The translations under genes and the position numbers were made by a program. Below are positions 53,892 to 63,082 of a DNA stretch of 64,000 nt, piece by piece (position 1 is the first letter of the stretch; each line of letters opens with the position of its first letter). The DNA is taken from NCBI RefSeq assembly GCF_002127655.1, contig NZ_NEHB01000004.1:207012-271011 (forward strand), read 5' to 3'. The DNA is from Janthinobacterium sp. GW456P. GTDB lineage: Bacteria > Pseudomonadota > Gammaproteobacteria > Burkholderiales > Burkholderiaceae_D. A model generated the notes under the pieces. It had not been told where the DNA came from. It worked only from the letters and a program-made list of their open reading frames with translations, and made no database searches.

Positions 53892-55340
53892 TTACACCGT
53901 TTTCGAGTAGCGCAGCGGCTGCACCGCGTCCGGCGCCGCGTTCGCGCGCGCCAGGGTCAGGTAGCGGTCGAAAACCATGCAGATATTGCGGATCAGCAAG
54001 CGCCCTTTCGGCGTCACGGTCAGCCAGTCTTCTTCGATGACGAGCAAGCCGTCACGCGCCAGTTCGCGCAGCTTTTCCAGTTCCGTGGCGAAGTAGCTGC
54101 GGAATTTCACGGGATGCGCCTGCTCGATGGTGGCGATCGACAATTCGAAATTGCACATCAGCATCTGGATAATAATACGGCGTAATAAATCGTCCGTATC
54201 GAGCTTGATGCCGCGCGCGATCGGCAGCACGCCTTCGTCGAGCTTTTCATAGTAGGCGTCCAGGGTCTTTTCGTTCTGGCTGTAGACGGCGCCGACGGAA
54301 CTGATGGCCGACACGCCGCAGGCGATCAGGTCCGCTTCCGCGCGCGTGGAATAGCCCTGGAAATTGCGGTGCAAGCGGCCCTGGCGCTGCGCCACGGCCA
54401 GGTCGTCCGTGGGCTTGGCGAAATGGTCCATGCCGATATACACGTAGCCGGCGGCCGTCAGGCGCGCGATGCACAGGCCCAGCATGGCCAGCTTGGTGGC
54501 GCTGTCGGGCATGTCGGCGTCGAGGATGCGGCGCTGCGGCTTGAACAAATGCGGCATGTGCGCGTAGTGATACAGGGCGATGCGGTCGGGGCTGGCGTTG
54601 ATCACCTTGCGCAGGGTTTCCGTCATCGTCTCCAGGCTTTGCTTGGGCAGGCCGTAGATCAGGTCGATGCTGATCGAGCGGAAACCGGCGTCGCGCGCCG
54701 CCTGCATGATGGCCACCGTTTCCGCTTCCGGCTGGATGCGGTTGACGGCTTTTTGCACGTCGGCGTCGAAATCCTGCACGCCCAGGCTGATGCGATTAAA
54801 GCCTTGCGCGCGCAGCGAAAACACGCGTTCGCGCGAGACGGTGCGCGGGTCGATCTCGATCGAATATTCGCCGTCTTCATCGGCAGCGAACTCGAAATGC
54901 TGGCGCAAATGCGCCATCAGCTCGTCCATCTGCTTTTCGCTCAGGTACGTGGGCGTGCCGCCGCCGAAGTGCAATTGTTCGATCTGGTTCATGCCGGCAA
55001 ACAGCTTTCCCTGCATGGCGATTTCCTGTTTCAGGTAGCTGAGGTAGGTGGCGGCCTTGCTGCGGTCTTTCGTGATGATCTTGTTGCAGGCGCAGTAGTA
55101 GCATAGGGTGTCGCAGAACGGCACGTGCACGTACAGCGACAGGGGACGGCGGCCGCCGCGCATGCGCAGCGCGGCCAGCGCTTCGAGAAAGTTGCCGTAG
55201 CCGAAGTCGGCGCTAAAACGGTCGGCGGTCGGGTAGGACGTGTAGCGGGGGCCGGACTGGCTCATTTTGCCGATGATGACCGGGTCGAATTCGACGACCG
55301 CATCGAGTTCGGCGGAAGCACTGCTGAGGAGTGTAGGCAT
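53892..55340 (-). CDS. hemN: oxygen-independent coproporphyrinogen III oxidase
   Basis: 482 residues. Radical SAM motif CDTLCYYCACNK (C-x3-C-x2-C-x-C of true HemN), GGGTPTYLS, SIEIDPRTV, NRISLGVQDFD, and the C-terminal HemN domain. Converts coproporphyrinogen III to protoporphyrinogen IX without oxygen, supplying heme under the conditions in which cbb3 oxidase is made. 25 nt after the Aer-like gene and 9 nt before the SafE-like gene, so probably cotranscribed with both. Confidence 0.94.
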   Translation of the reverse strand: MPTLLSSASAELDAVVEFDPVIIGKMSQSGPRYTSYPTADRFSADFGYGNFLEALAALRMRGGRRPLSLYVHVPFCDTLCYYCACNKIITKDRSKAATYLSYLKQEIAMQGKLFAGMNQIEQLHFGGGTPTYLSEKQMDELMAHLRQHFEFAADEDGEYSIEIDPRTVSRERVFSLRAQGFNRISLGVQDFDADVQKAVNRIQPEAETVAIMQAARDAGFRSISIDLIYGLPKQSLETMTETLRKVINASPDRIALYHYAHMPHLFKPQRRILDADMPDSATKLAMLGLCIARLTAAGYVYIGMDHFAKPTDDLAVAQRQGRLHRNFQGYSTRAEADLIACGVSAISSVGAVYSQNEKTLDAYYEKLDEGVLPIARGIKLDTDDLLRRIIIQMLMCNFELSIATIEQAHPVKFRSYFATELEKLRELARDGLLVIEEDWLTVTPKGRLLIRNICMVFDRYLTLARANAAPDAVQPLRYSKTV

Positions 55341-55365
55341 GATGTGTTTTGATGTCTTGAAAGGT

Positions 55366-57033
55366 TTAGGCGGCCAGGCGTTTCATGGCGGGTTTGCCGG
55401 CGTTCGCTGCGCCCGCGGCGCCCGATTTGCCGCCAGGCATGGCGACGCGGCGCGGTGGCGGCATCTTGCCGAAATTGAACAGGCTCACGGCTTGCGACAG
55501 GCTGGCTGCTTCTTCCGCCAGGCGCGTGGCGGCCGCGGCGGCTTCTTCCACCAGGGCCGCGTTCTGCTGCGTCACCTGGTCCATGTGGGCGATGGCCTGG
55601 TTGACCTGGTCGACGCCGATGCTCTGTTCGCGCGAAGCGATGGAAATTTCCTGCATGATGGCCGTCACCTGCTTGACGGAGCTGACTACCTGCTCCATGG
55701 TGGCGCCGGCGCGGTTCACCTGCAGCATGCCGGCGCCCACCTTGCCGACGGAAATTTCAATCAGTTGCTTGATATCCTTGGCCGCCACGGACGAGCGCTG
55801 CGCCAGGTTGCGCACTTCGCCCGCCACCACGGCGAAGCCCCTGCCCTGTTCGCCGGCGCGCGCCGCTTCCACGGCCGCGTTCAGCGCCAGGATGTTGGTC
55901 TGGAAGGCGATGCCTTCGATCAGGCCGATGATGTCGACGATCTTTTTCGACGAGGTGCTGATGTCGTCCATGGTGGTGATCACTTCGGAAACGATCTCGC
56001 CGCCCTGCACCGCCACTTTCGAGGCGGCCACGGCCAGTTCATTGGCCTGCACCGAGTTGTCCGCGTTCTGTTTCACGGTCGACGAGAATTCCTCGATGCT
56101 CGAGGCCGTCTCTTCCAGGCTGGCCGCCTGCGATTCCGTGCGGCCCGACAAGTCCATATTGCCGACGGCGATCTGCCTGGTGGCCACGGCCATGGTTTCC
56201 ACGTTGATGCGCACGTCGCGGATGGTGGCGATCAGGTTGCTGTTCATCTGCTGCAGCGCGCGCAGCAATTGTCCCATTTCATCGGTGCTGTCCGTTTCAA
56301 AACTGCCTGACAGGTCGCCGGCGGCGATCGCCCGCGCGCCGTTCAGGGCCTTGCCCAGCGGCTTGAGCACGGACATGCGCAAGGTGTACCAGAGGAAGAC
56401 GTTGATCAGGAAACCGAACAGGGTGGCGCCGAAGATGGCGTAATTGGTGATCTTGCCGCCGCTGGCGAACAGGCTGATGATGCACACCAGCAACTGCAGG
56501 CAGTTGACGATGGAGGTGGCGGCCCAGATGCGCAGGTTGAGCGACATGTGCGTCAGGTTGTGCAGCAGGTGGGCCAGGCCCGGGCGCACAATCTGCCCGT
56601 GCTTGATGACGATGTTGCCGCCTTCCTTGTTGCGGATGGCCGCGTAGGCTTCCTCGGCCGCCTTGACCTGCTCCTTGTCAGCCTTGACGCGCACCGACAT
56701 GTAGCCGGTGGTCTTGCCCGCTTCGCGGATGGGCGTGACGTTGGCGCGCACCCAGTAAAAATCGCCGTTCTTGCAGCGGTTCTTGACCAGGCCCGTCCAC
56801 GGCGTGCCGGCCTGGATCGAGGCCCACAGGTCGGCAAACGCCTCGGACGGCATGTCCGGGTGGCGCACGATATTCTGGGGCGAACCGAGCAGCTCTGCCT
56901 CGCTGAAGCCGCTAACCTGGCTGAAGTACGGATTCACGTACACGATATTGCCGTTCATATCCGTTTTCGACACGATGGCCTGGTCGTCCTGGACGAGGAC
57001 TTCACGGTTAGTCACTGGCAAATTTTGTCGCAT
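55366..57033 (-). CDS. Aer-like PAS methyl-accepting chemotaxis receptor
   Basis: 555 residues from ATG 57033 with GGAAG upstream; the frame extends to 57093 without support. PAS domain about 10-120 (NGNIVYVNPYFSQVSGFSE, RCKNGDFYWVRANVTP) as in FAD-binding Aer; two short membrane segments about 170-215 with no periplasmic domain; HAMP; signalling domain with the hairpin tip GIAFQTNILALNAAVEAARA. No NWETF-type CheR pentapeptide. Senses redox/oxygen for taxis. Preceded by a perfect FNR box. Confidence 0.9.
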   Translation of the reverse strand: MRQNLPVTNREVLVQDDQAIVSKTDMNGNIVYVNPYFSQVSGFSEAELLGSPQNIVRHPDMPSEAFADLWASIQAGTPWTGLVKNRCKNGDFYWVRANVTPIREAGKTTGYMSVRVKADKEQVKAAEEAYAAIRNKEGGNIVIKHGQIVRPGLAHLLHNLTHMSLNLRIWAATSIVNCLQLLVCIISLFASGGKITNYAIFGATLFGFLINVFLWYTLRMSVLKPLGKALNGARAIAAGDLSGSFETDSTDEMGQLLRALQQMNSNLIATIRDVRINVETMAVATRQIAVGNMDLSGRTESQAASLEETASSIEEFSSTVKQNADNSVQANELAVAASKVAVQGGEIVSEVITTMDDISTSSKKIVDIIGLIEGIAFQTNILALNAAVEAARAGEQGRGFAVVAGEVRNLAQRSSVAAKDIKQLIEISVGKVGAGMLQVNRAGATMEQVVSSVKQVTAIMQEISIASREQSIGVDQVNQAIAHMDQVTQQNAALVEEAAAAATRLAEEAASLSQAVSLFNFGKMPPPRRVAMPGGKSGAAGAANAGKPAMKRLAA

Positions 57034-57132
57034 GGTCGCGGCTTCCTGATCGGTTAAATGAGCAATTGGTGAGTAAGACTTGCACGATTGCAAGAATGGA
57101 GATCAGTGTAAGGAGTCGACTACGCATTTTTA

Positions 57133-57146
57133 TTGATGTAGATCAA
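57133..57146 (-). promoter_or_regulatory. FNR box of Aer-hemN-ccoI promoter
   Basis: TTGATGTAGATCAA, perfect TTGAT-N4-ATCAA. On the minus strand TACACT follows after exactly 22 nt (57105-57110) as -10 hexamer, giving a class II FNR promoter with start near 57098 and a 65-nt leader. Confidence 0.9.
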
Positions 57147-57221
57147 AATCCTCAATATTGGCTTCGGTAATTTACCGTGCCCCTCAAGCGAGCAGCTGTT
57201 TCGTCATGGCGGTTTTTGGTT

Positions 57222-57262
57222 TATAGTGCCAAATTGGCTATTTATTTTGCCAATTGGCACTA
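57222..57262 (+). promoter_or_regulatory. -10 element overlapped by two tandem palindromes
   Basis: TATAGT (57222-57227) is a good -10. Overlapping and following it are GCCAAATTGGC (57228-57238) and TGCCAATTGGCA (57248-57259), centres about 20.5 bp apart (two helical turns). The outer arms TAGTGCC and GGCACTA also make the whole segment a 14-bp inverted repeat with one bulged base. Position fits repressor sites for the gene at 57299, or a leader hairpin. Confidence 0.55.
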
Positions 57263-57298
57263 TTTGCCTGGTCGGCGTTCTTTGGATACGGGAGACCC

Positions 57299-58516
57299 AT
57301 GGGTTTATTCGATTTTTTCCGCAGCCCTCCCTCGCGCGATGCCTTTGCGCAGATCGTCCTGCGGCAGATCGGCCAAGATGGCCTGGCATCCGACAGCCGC
57401 TATGAACGGGAACAGTTTCGCATCGTGTCGGGCAGCGATGACGGGCATGTTTTCAATCTGGACAATGCCTACCGCGACTATTGCGCCGCGCCGCGCAAGC
57501 AGCGGGCACACGTCGTGCAGCACTACCTGAACATCTACTCGGCTCCGGGCATGCCGTCCAGCTTTGCCGACGCCCGCGCCAGCCTGATGCCCGTGCTGCG
57601 CAGCCGCCGGCAGGGCGACTATCTGCGCCTGCTGGCGCAGACCGAGCCGCAGCGTCCGGCATTTGCCACTGCCTGCCAGGACTTCAGCGAGGATGCGGTC
57701 GTCATGCTGGCCTACGATACGGAAGCGAATATGGCCACCATCGGCCAGGCTACGCTGGCGCAGTGGGGCGTGACGTTCGAACAGGCGCTGGCGGCGGCCT
57801 TGGACAATTTGCGCGACCGCACGGCGCACAGCTTCGTAACGTTGGGCAACGGCTTGCTGCTGGGCGACTGGAACGATGCCTATGATTCTTCGCGCTTGCT
57901 GCTGCCGGACTTGCTGTTCCGCGCCTGCGAGGGCGGCGAACCGCTGGTGATGGTGCCCACGCGCGGGCGCTTTCTGCTGGCGTCGTCGCACAATGCGGCG
58001 GGACAGCTGGCCATGGTGGCCCTGGCCGACCAGCTGGCGCGCGACGAGGGGCGGCATGTCTCGACCGCCCTGTATGGCGTGCGGGAAGGGAAAATCGTTG
58101 CCTGCGAGCCGGCCGATGCGGCTGTCGCCACGGCGCTGCGGCGTTTCCAGACGATCGTGCGCGCCGATCTCTACAACCAGCAGAAGGAAGAGTGGGAGCA
58201 ACTCAACACGAGCACGGGCGAAGACGTCTTCGTCGCCAGCTGCATGCTGATCGAACGGCAGTCGGGCGAGCGCGTCGTTTCCGTGAGCAGCTGGGCCCGC
58301 GCCGTGCATACCTTGCTGCCGCGCACCGATGTCGTGGCGCTGGAGCTGAACGACGAGCATGGCGAGCGCAGCGGCAGCAAGCTGCTGGCCTGGGACGATG
58401 CGCAAGCCATCGGCGGCGGCCTGATGGAGCAAATCGATTGCTACCCGGTGCGCTACCGCGTGCGCGCGTTTCCCGATGCGCAGTGCGTGGCGGCGGCGCC
58501 GGCCTGCGAGCTCTGA
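57299..58516 (+). CDS. uncharacterised 405-aa protein (possibly DUF1444-like)
   Basis: 405 residues from ATG 57299 with GGGAG 5 nt upstream. No signal peptide or membrane helix, so cytoplasmic. Opens MGLFDFFRSPPSRDAFAQIV, a start seen in DUF1444 proteins; mid-region has EDAVVMLAYDTEANMATIGQ and DLLFRACEGGEPLVMVPTRG. No catalytic motif recognised, and the DUF1444 suggestion is weak. Promoter region carries strong tandem palindromes. Convergent with the GGDEF-EAL gene 10 nt downstream. Confidence 0.75.
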   Translation: MGLFDFFRSPPSRDAFAQIVLRQIGQDGLASDSRYEREQFRIVSGSDDGHVFNLDNAYRDYCAAPRKQRAHVVQHYLNIYSAPGMPSSFADARASLMPVLRSRRQGDYLRLLAQTEPQRPAFATACQDFSEDAVVMLAYDTEANMATIGQATLAQWGVTFEQALAAALDNLRDRTAHSFVTLGNGLLLGDWNDAYDSSRLLLPDLLFRACEGGEPLVMVPTRGRFLLASSHNAAGQLAMVALADQLARDEGRHVSTALYGVREGKIVACEPADAAVATALRRFQTIVRADLYNQQKEEWEQLNTSTGEDVFVASCMLIERQSGERVVSVSSWARAVHTLLPRTDVVALELNDEHGERSGSKLLAWDDAQAIGGGLMEQIDCYPVRYRVRAFPDAQCVAAAPACEL

Positions 58517-58526
58517 AGTCTGGCCG

Positions 58527-60635
58527 CTAGTCCACGCCCGCCGTCAGCGGCCGCAGGCTGCCCACGGCGTAGCCTTGCGCATAGTCGATGCCCAGCTCGC
58601 GGATGACGGCCAGGGTGGCTTCGTCTTCCACGTATTCGGCCACCGTTTGCAGGCCCATCACGTGGCCCACTTCATTGATGGCCTTGACCATGGCGCGGTT
58701 GATGGCGTTGCTGGCGATGTCGCGCACGAAGACGCCGTCGATCTTCAAATAGTCGACGGGCAGGGCCTTCAGGTAGCCGAACGAGGAAAAGCCGCTGCCG
58801 AAGTCGTCGAGCGAGAAGCGGCAGCCCATGGCCTTGAGCTGGCGCATGAACATTTGCGCCTTGGGCAGGTTGGCGATGACGGCCGTTTCCGTGATTTCAA
58901 AGCAGATCTGTTCGGGCGCAACCGCGAACTGCACGAACTGCTCGGTGATGTAGTCGTGCAAGGCCGTGTCGGCCAGCGACATACCCGACAGGTTGACGGA
59001 ATACAGGGCCGGTGCGCGGCGGCGGCTTTCCGCCATCGCTTCGAGCGGCGGCAGGCTGTCGCGCACGCTCTCGATATGCGCGCAGACGGCGCGGATGACC
59101 CAGCGGTCGATGGGCAGCATCATGTCGTAGCGCTCGGCGGCGGGGATGAAGGCGCCGGGCAAGATCAGGTCGCCCTTGCTGTTGCGGATGCGGATCAGCA
59201 CTTCGTCGTGGTATTCCTCGCTGTCGTGCAGGTGCACGATGGGCATGGCGTACAGGCGGAAATAATCGTGTGCGAACGCCTCGTTCAGGCGCGAAATCCA
59301 CAGCATTTCACCATGCCGCTGCGCCAGCATGACGTCCGATTCCTGGTAGACATGGATGCGGTTGCGGCCCTGCTCCTTGGCCAGGTAGCAAGCCTGGTCG
59401 GCGGCGCTCAGCAGCTCGCTCATGGACTTGCTGTCCTGGCTGATTTCCACGATGCCGATGCTTACGCCCAGTTCGAAGCTGCGGCTATCCCAGGCGAAGC
59501 GGAAATCGCGGATGGACTGGCGCAGCTGCTCGCCGATCTGGCGCGCGTGGTCGAGCGGACAGTGCGGCAGCAGCACGCCCAGTTCGTCGCCACCGAGGCG
59601 CGCCAGAATGTCGCTGTCGCGCATTTGTCCCTGCAGCATTTTCGCCAGCAGTTGCAGCAGCACGTCGCCGGCGCCGTGGCCGCAGGTGTCGTTGATGACC
59701 TTGAACTGGTCCAGGTCCAGGTACAGCAGCGCATGCACGTGGCCGTCCTGCTTGGCCGTGTGCAGCGCCTTGGCCACCAGGTGTTCGAATTCGCGCCGGT
59801 TGATCAGGCCCGTCAGGGTGTCGTGCGAGGCTTGCCACGACAGTTCCTGGCTCAGCTTGCGTTCGTGGCTGACGTCGCGGAAGACGACGACGGCGCCGAG
59901 GATGTCGCCGTCGCGCGACCAGATGGGCGCGGCCGACTCTTCGATGGCGATGCGCCGGCCGTCGCGCGTGATCAGCTGCGAGCGGGGAGAAGTGCCGATG
60001 GCCATGCGCTGTTGCAGGCAGCGCATGGCCACGTGCTCGCGCGCTTCGCCCGTGCGTTCATCGGCCAGCGGCATGGTCACGGCGATGTCCAGGCCCTGCG
60101 CCATGTCGTTGTTCCAGCCCGTTAATTTCTCGGCCACGCGGTTCAGGTAGCGCGTCTTGCCCTGCGGATCGGTGGTGATGACGCCATCGCCGATGGAACT
60201 GAGCGTCACTTCGGCCAGTTCCTTGTGCTCGGCGATCATCAGCTCGCGCGCCATGTGTTCGGTGATATCCCAGATGATGCCCAGGGTGCGTTCCGGTTGC
60301 CCGGCTGCATCCATGAAGATATGCGCCTTGGCCGCCAGCCAGTGTTCGCTCGCGTCGGGCCAGATGACGCGGTATTGCAGGGCGTAGCCGCAGCGCCGGC
60401 GCACGCCGTCCTGCAGCACGCCGAGCACCTTGTCGCGGTCGCCGGCGTGCACGCAGTCGAGGAAGCTGCGAAATGGCTGCGTCAGCGCGCGCTCTTCCAG
60501 GCCCAGCAAGGTGGCGCCCTTGGCCGACCAGCTGACCGTGCCGTCGATCACCTGGCCGTCGACGATGCGCGAATCCCAGATCGCCATATGCGCCGCCTCC
60601 AGGGCCATCTGCAAACGTTTCTGCTGGTCGCTCAT
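58527..60635 (-). CDS. PAS-PAS-GGDEF-EAL cyclic-di-GMP protein
   Basis: 702 residues from ATG 60635, preceded by GGGAGGGGAAG. PAS domains about 5-125 and 135-255 (IWDITEHM, VVVFRDVSHERKL ends), GGDEF about 265-430 with active-site GGDEL (348-352) and an upstream RxxD I-site (Arg339-Asp342), EAL about 450-700 with EVL (478-480), VNLSGMSLAD, CFEITETAV, DDFGSGFSS and YLKIDGVFV. Both catalytic sets look intact, so it may make and degrade c-di-GMP. No membrane segment; cytoplasmic sensor. Confidence 0.92.
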   Translation of the reverse strand: MSDQQKRLQMALEAAHMAIWDSRIVDGQVIDGTVSWSAKGATLLGLEERALTQPFRSFLDCVHAGDRDKVLGVLQDGVRRRCGYALQYRVIWPDASEHWLAAKAHIFMDAAGQPERTLGIIWDITEHMARELMIAEHKELAEVTLSSIGDGVITTDPQGKTRYLNRVAEKLTGWNNDMAQGLDIAVTMPLADERTGEAREHVAMRCLQQRMAIGTSPRSQLITRDGRRIAIEESAAPIWSRDGDILGAVVVFRDVSHERKLSQELSWQASHDTLTGLINRREFEHLVAKALHTAKQDGHVHALLYLDLDQFKVINDTCGHGAGDVLLQLLAKMLQGQMRDSDILARLGGDELGVLLPHCPLDHARQIGEQLRQSIRDFRFAWDSRSFELGVSIGIVEISQDSKSMSELLSAADQACYLAKEQGRNRIHVYQESDVMLAQRHGEMLWISRLNEAFAHDYFRLYAMPIVHLHDSEEYHDEVLIRIRNSKGDLILPGAFIPAAERYDMMLPIDRWVIRAVCAHIESVRDSLPPLEAMAESRRRAPALYSVNLSGMSLADTALHDYITEQFVQFAVAPEQICFEITETAVIANLPKAQMFMRQLKAMGCRFSLDDFGSGFSSFGYLKALPVDYLKIDGVFVRDIASNAINRAMVKAINEVGHVMGLQTVAEYVEDEATLAVIRELGIDYAQGYAVGSLRPLTAGVD

Positions 60636-60680
60636 CTTCCCCTCCCGACATCGATACAGGGATAGATGCGCCACCGGTAT

Positions 60681-61124
60681 TTAAGTTCCCGGCGCTTCGG
60701 CAGAGCTGGCCCCGGAACTGGCCAGCTCCGCGCGCGTTACGTCGCGCACATTCTTTTGCACGGCCACGGCAGCAAACAAACTCAGCAGGAATGCCATCGC
60801 ATAAAACCCTTTCTCGCTATTTTGCAGGGTGGCGTTCCACAGGCCCAGCGTCAATAACAGCAAGGCCAGCAGCACGGAAATCCAGCACAGGCCGAAATAG
60901 ATGCCCGTCACGGCGATGCCTTCGCTGCGGTCGCGCACGGATTTTTGCAGCGAGATGGCGGCGAACAGACCGTACATGAGGATGGTGAAGTAATAGCCTT
61001 TCTCGTTGAGCGCCATGCTGGCGTTCCACAGACCGGACAGGTAGGTGATGATGCCGATCAGCAACGCCGCCCAGGAGGCGCCGATGAAGGCGCTGCTGGG
61101 ACGTTGGATGGGGGAAGTCTGCAT
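60681..61124 (-). CDS. YiaA/YiaB family membrane protein
   Basis: 147 residues from ATG 61124, GGAGA 6 nt upstream. Two copies of a two-helix unit: [20 protein letters not shown] with [20 protein letters not shown], and [20 protein letters not shown] with [20 protein letters not shown], each ending in a charged V-R-D motif. Internal duplication is plain. Inner-membrane protein of unknown function. Confidence 0.88.
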   Translation of the reverse strand: MQTSPIQRPSSAFIGASWAALLIGIITYLSGLWNASMALNEKGYYFTILMYGLFAAISLQKSVRDRSEGIAVTGIYFGLCWISVLLALLLLTLGLWNATLQNSEKGFYAMAFLLSLFAAVAVQKNVRDVTRAELASSGASSAEAPGT

Positions 61125-61208
61125 AGGGTCTCCATGGACGGACGGCGCCGCCGGCATGGCCGTGGCGGCAGGCACGGATGCGCCTGCCGCCCCATCAGAC
61201 CAGAAAGT

Positions 61209-62156
61209 TTATTTGCCCGACTTGATCATGCGCAACAAAGCCGACACGGCGGTGACGCCGGCCAGCACCAGGCCGCCGGCGATGACGCCGGCCACCGCGT
61301 TGATCAGGCTGGGCGTGACGGCGGCCAGCACGGGACCGATGCCGGCCACGCCGCCGACCGCTTCTTCCGCATGGTGCAGCATGCCGCTGGCCCACGGCCA
61401 GCCATGCGTCAAGATGCCGCCGCCGACCATGAACATGGCCAGGGTGCCGACCACGGAGAGAAATTTCATCAGTTTCGGCGCCGCCGACACGAGCATGCGG
61501 CCAACGCCGCGCACGCCATCCATCAGCGCGCCCGTACCCTTGCGCGCGGACAAATAAAAGCCCGCGTCATCGAGCTTGACGATGCCCGCCACCAGGCCGT
61601 ACACGCCCACCGTCATGATGATGGCGATGCCGACGACGACGGCCACCTGCTCGGCGAAGGTGGCCGCGGCCACCGTGCCCAGCGCGATGACGATGATTTC
61701 CGCCGACAAAATGAAATCGGTGCGGATGGCGCCCTTGATCTTGTCCTTTTCCAGCGCGACGAGGTCGGCCTGCGGATCGCGCAGCGCCTGAGCCAGTTCG
61801 GCCTTGTGGCTGTCGTCCGGGTGCAGGTAGTTATGGGCGATCTTTTCGAAGCCCTCGAAGCACAGGTAGGCGCCGCCCACCATCAGCAGCGGCGTGATGG
61901 CCCACGGCGCGAACGCACTGATGGCCAGCGCGGCGGGCACGAGGATGGCCTTGTTCTTCAGCGAACCGACGGCGACGGCCCAGACGACGGGCAATTCGCG
62001 CTCGGCGCGCACGCCGGCCACTTGCTGCGCGTTCAGGGCCAGGTCGTCGCCGAGCACGCCGGCCGTCTTCTTGGCGGCTACCTTGGTCATCAGGGAAACG
62101 TCATCGAGGATGCTGGCGATGTCGTCGAGCAGGGCCAGCAGGCTGGAGCCGGCCAT
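61209..62156 (-). CDS. DUF808 (YedI-like) membrane protein
   Basis: 315 residues from ATG 62156 with GGGAGCGC upstream. Starts [20 protein letters not shown], the DUF808 hallmark, with conserved [20 protein letters not shown] and [22 protein letters not shown], and several helices. Role unknown. Divergent from the LysE gene across 181 nt. Confidence 0.9.
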   Translation of the reverse strand: MAGSSLLALLDDIASILDDVSLMTKVAAKKTAGVLGDDLALNAQQVAGVRAERELPVVWAVAVGSLKNKAILVPAALAISAFAPWAITPLLMVGGAYLCFEGFEKIAHNYLHPDDSHKAELAQALRDPQADLVALEKDKIKGAIRTDFILSAEIIVIALGTVAAATFAEQVAVVVGIAIIMTVGVYGLVAGIVKLDDAGFYLSARKGTGALMDGVRGVGRMLVSAAPKLMKFLSVVGTLAMFMVGGGILTHGWPWASGMLHHAEEAVGGVAGIGPVLAAVTPSLINAVAGVIAGGLVLAGVTAVSALLRMIKSGK

Positions 62157-62337
62157 CTCAGCGCGCTCCCACGGTGGTGGCAGGAAACTGTGGAGCAAGT
62201 AAAGTGTTGTTTTTCATGATGTTATTCTTGGTTGTACGGCAAGGGAGTGTGCGACTGCGATCTTACCCCAGGGCGGGCCGGCAGGGCCGCACTGAGCGGG
62301 TTAAAATTGCTCATCGTCACCATTTTTTGGACACCGC

Positions 62338-62979
62338 ATGCCTTTCGCCACCTGGATCACCTTTGTCATCGCCGCTTCCATCATCGCCGTCTCGCCCGGC
62401 TCGGGCGCCGTGCTGTCGATGTCGCATGGCCTGTCGTACGGGGTCAGAAAGGCCAGCGCGACGATTCTGGGCCTGCAACTGGGGCTGCTGGTGGTGCTGG
62501 GTATCGCGGGCGCCGGCGTCGGCTCCCTCCTGCTCGCTTCCGAAGTAGCGTTCAATATCGTCAAGACGGTGGGCGCCTTGTACCTGATCTACCTGGGCCT
62601 GTCGCAATGGCGCGCCAAGGTGGCGGTGGCGGGCGACCTGCATGCCGACGCCGTGGTGCCTTCCATGGGCCGGCGCGTGCTGACGGGTTTTCTGACCAAT
62701 GTGACGAATCCGAAAGGCATCATTTTCATGGTGGCGGTGTTGCCGCAATTTATCAGCCCGACAGCGCCGCTGCTGCCGCAGCTGCTGATCCTGGCCGTTA
62801 CCATGTGCACGATCGATCAGATCGTCATGCATAGCTATGCCTTCCTCGCCTCGTCGATGCAGCGTTTTTTCCGCGATGCCAAGGCCGTGAAAAAGCAGAA
62901 CCGCTTCTTTGGCGGCTTGCTGATGGCCGTCGGCGCGGCCCTGTTCTTCGTCAAGCGGGGCAGCCAGGCGGCATCCTGA
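62338..62979 (+). CDS. LysE-family amino-acid exporter
   Basis: 213 residues, six helices, with SPGSGAVLSMSHGLSYGVRKASATILGLQLG opening pattern (key part SPGSGAVLSMSHGLSYG) and TNVTNPKGIIFMVAVLPQFI, both characteristic of LysE/RhtB exporters. Likely effluxes an amino acid or homoserine lactone-like compound; substrate unknown. Confidence 0.9.
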   Translation: MPFATWITFVIAASIIAVSPGSGAVLSMSHGLSYGVRKASATILGLQLGLLVVLGIAGAGVGSLLLASEVAFNIVKTVGALYLIYLGLSQWRAKVAVAGDLHADAVVPSMGRRVLTGFLTNVTNPKGIIFMVAVLPQFISPTAPLLPQLLILAVTMCTIDQIVMHSYAFLASSMQRFFRDAKAVKKQNRFFGGLLMAVGAALFFVKRGSQAAS

Positions 62980-63082
62980 ACGAAGTCAATATGCAAACAT
63001 TTGTAAGCCCGCTTGCGATGCCGGCACGATGCGGATGTAATCGGCAGTATGTCTTCCTTGTAGTCCTGCCTGGAGCGCTGCC

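Noticed and set aside
55341..55365. FNR-like half site (TTGAT) directly upstream of hemN
   Set aside because: Second half reads TGAAA, not ATCAA; the 25-nt gap is better seen as intra-operonic.
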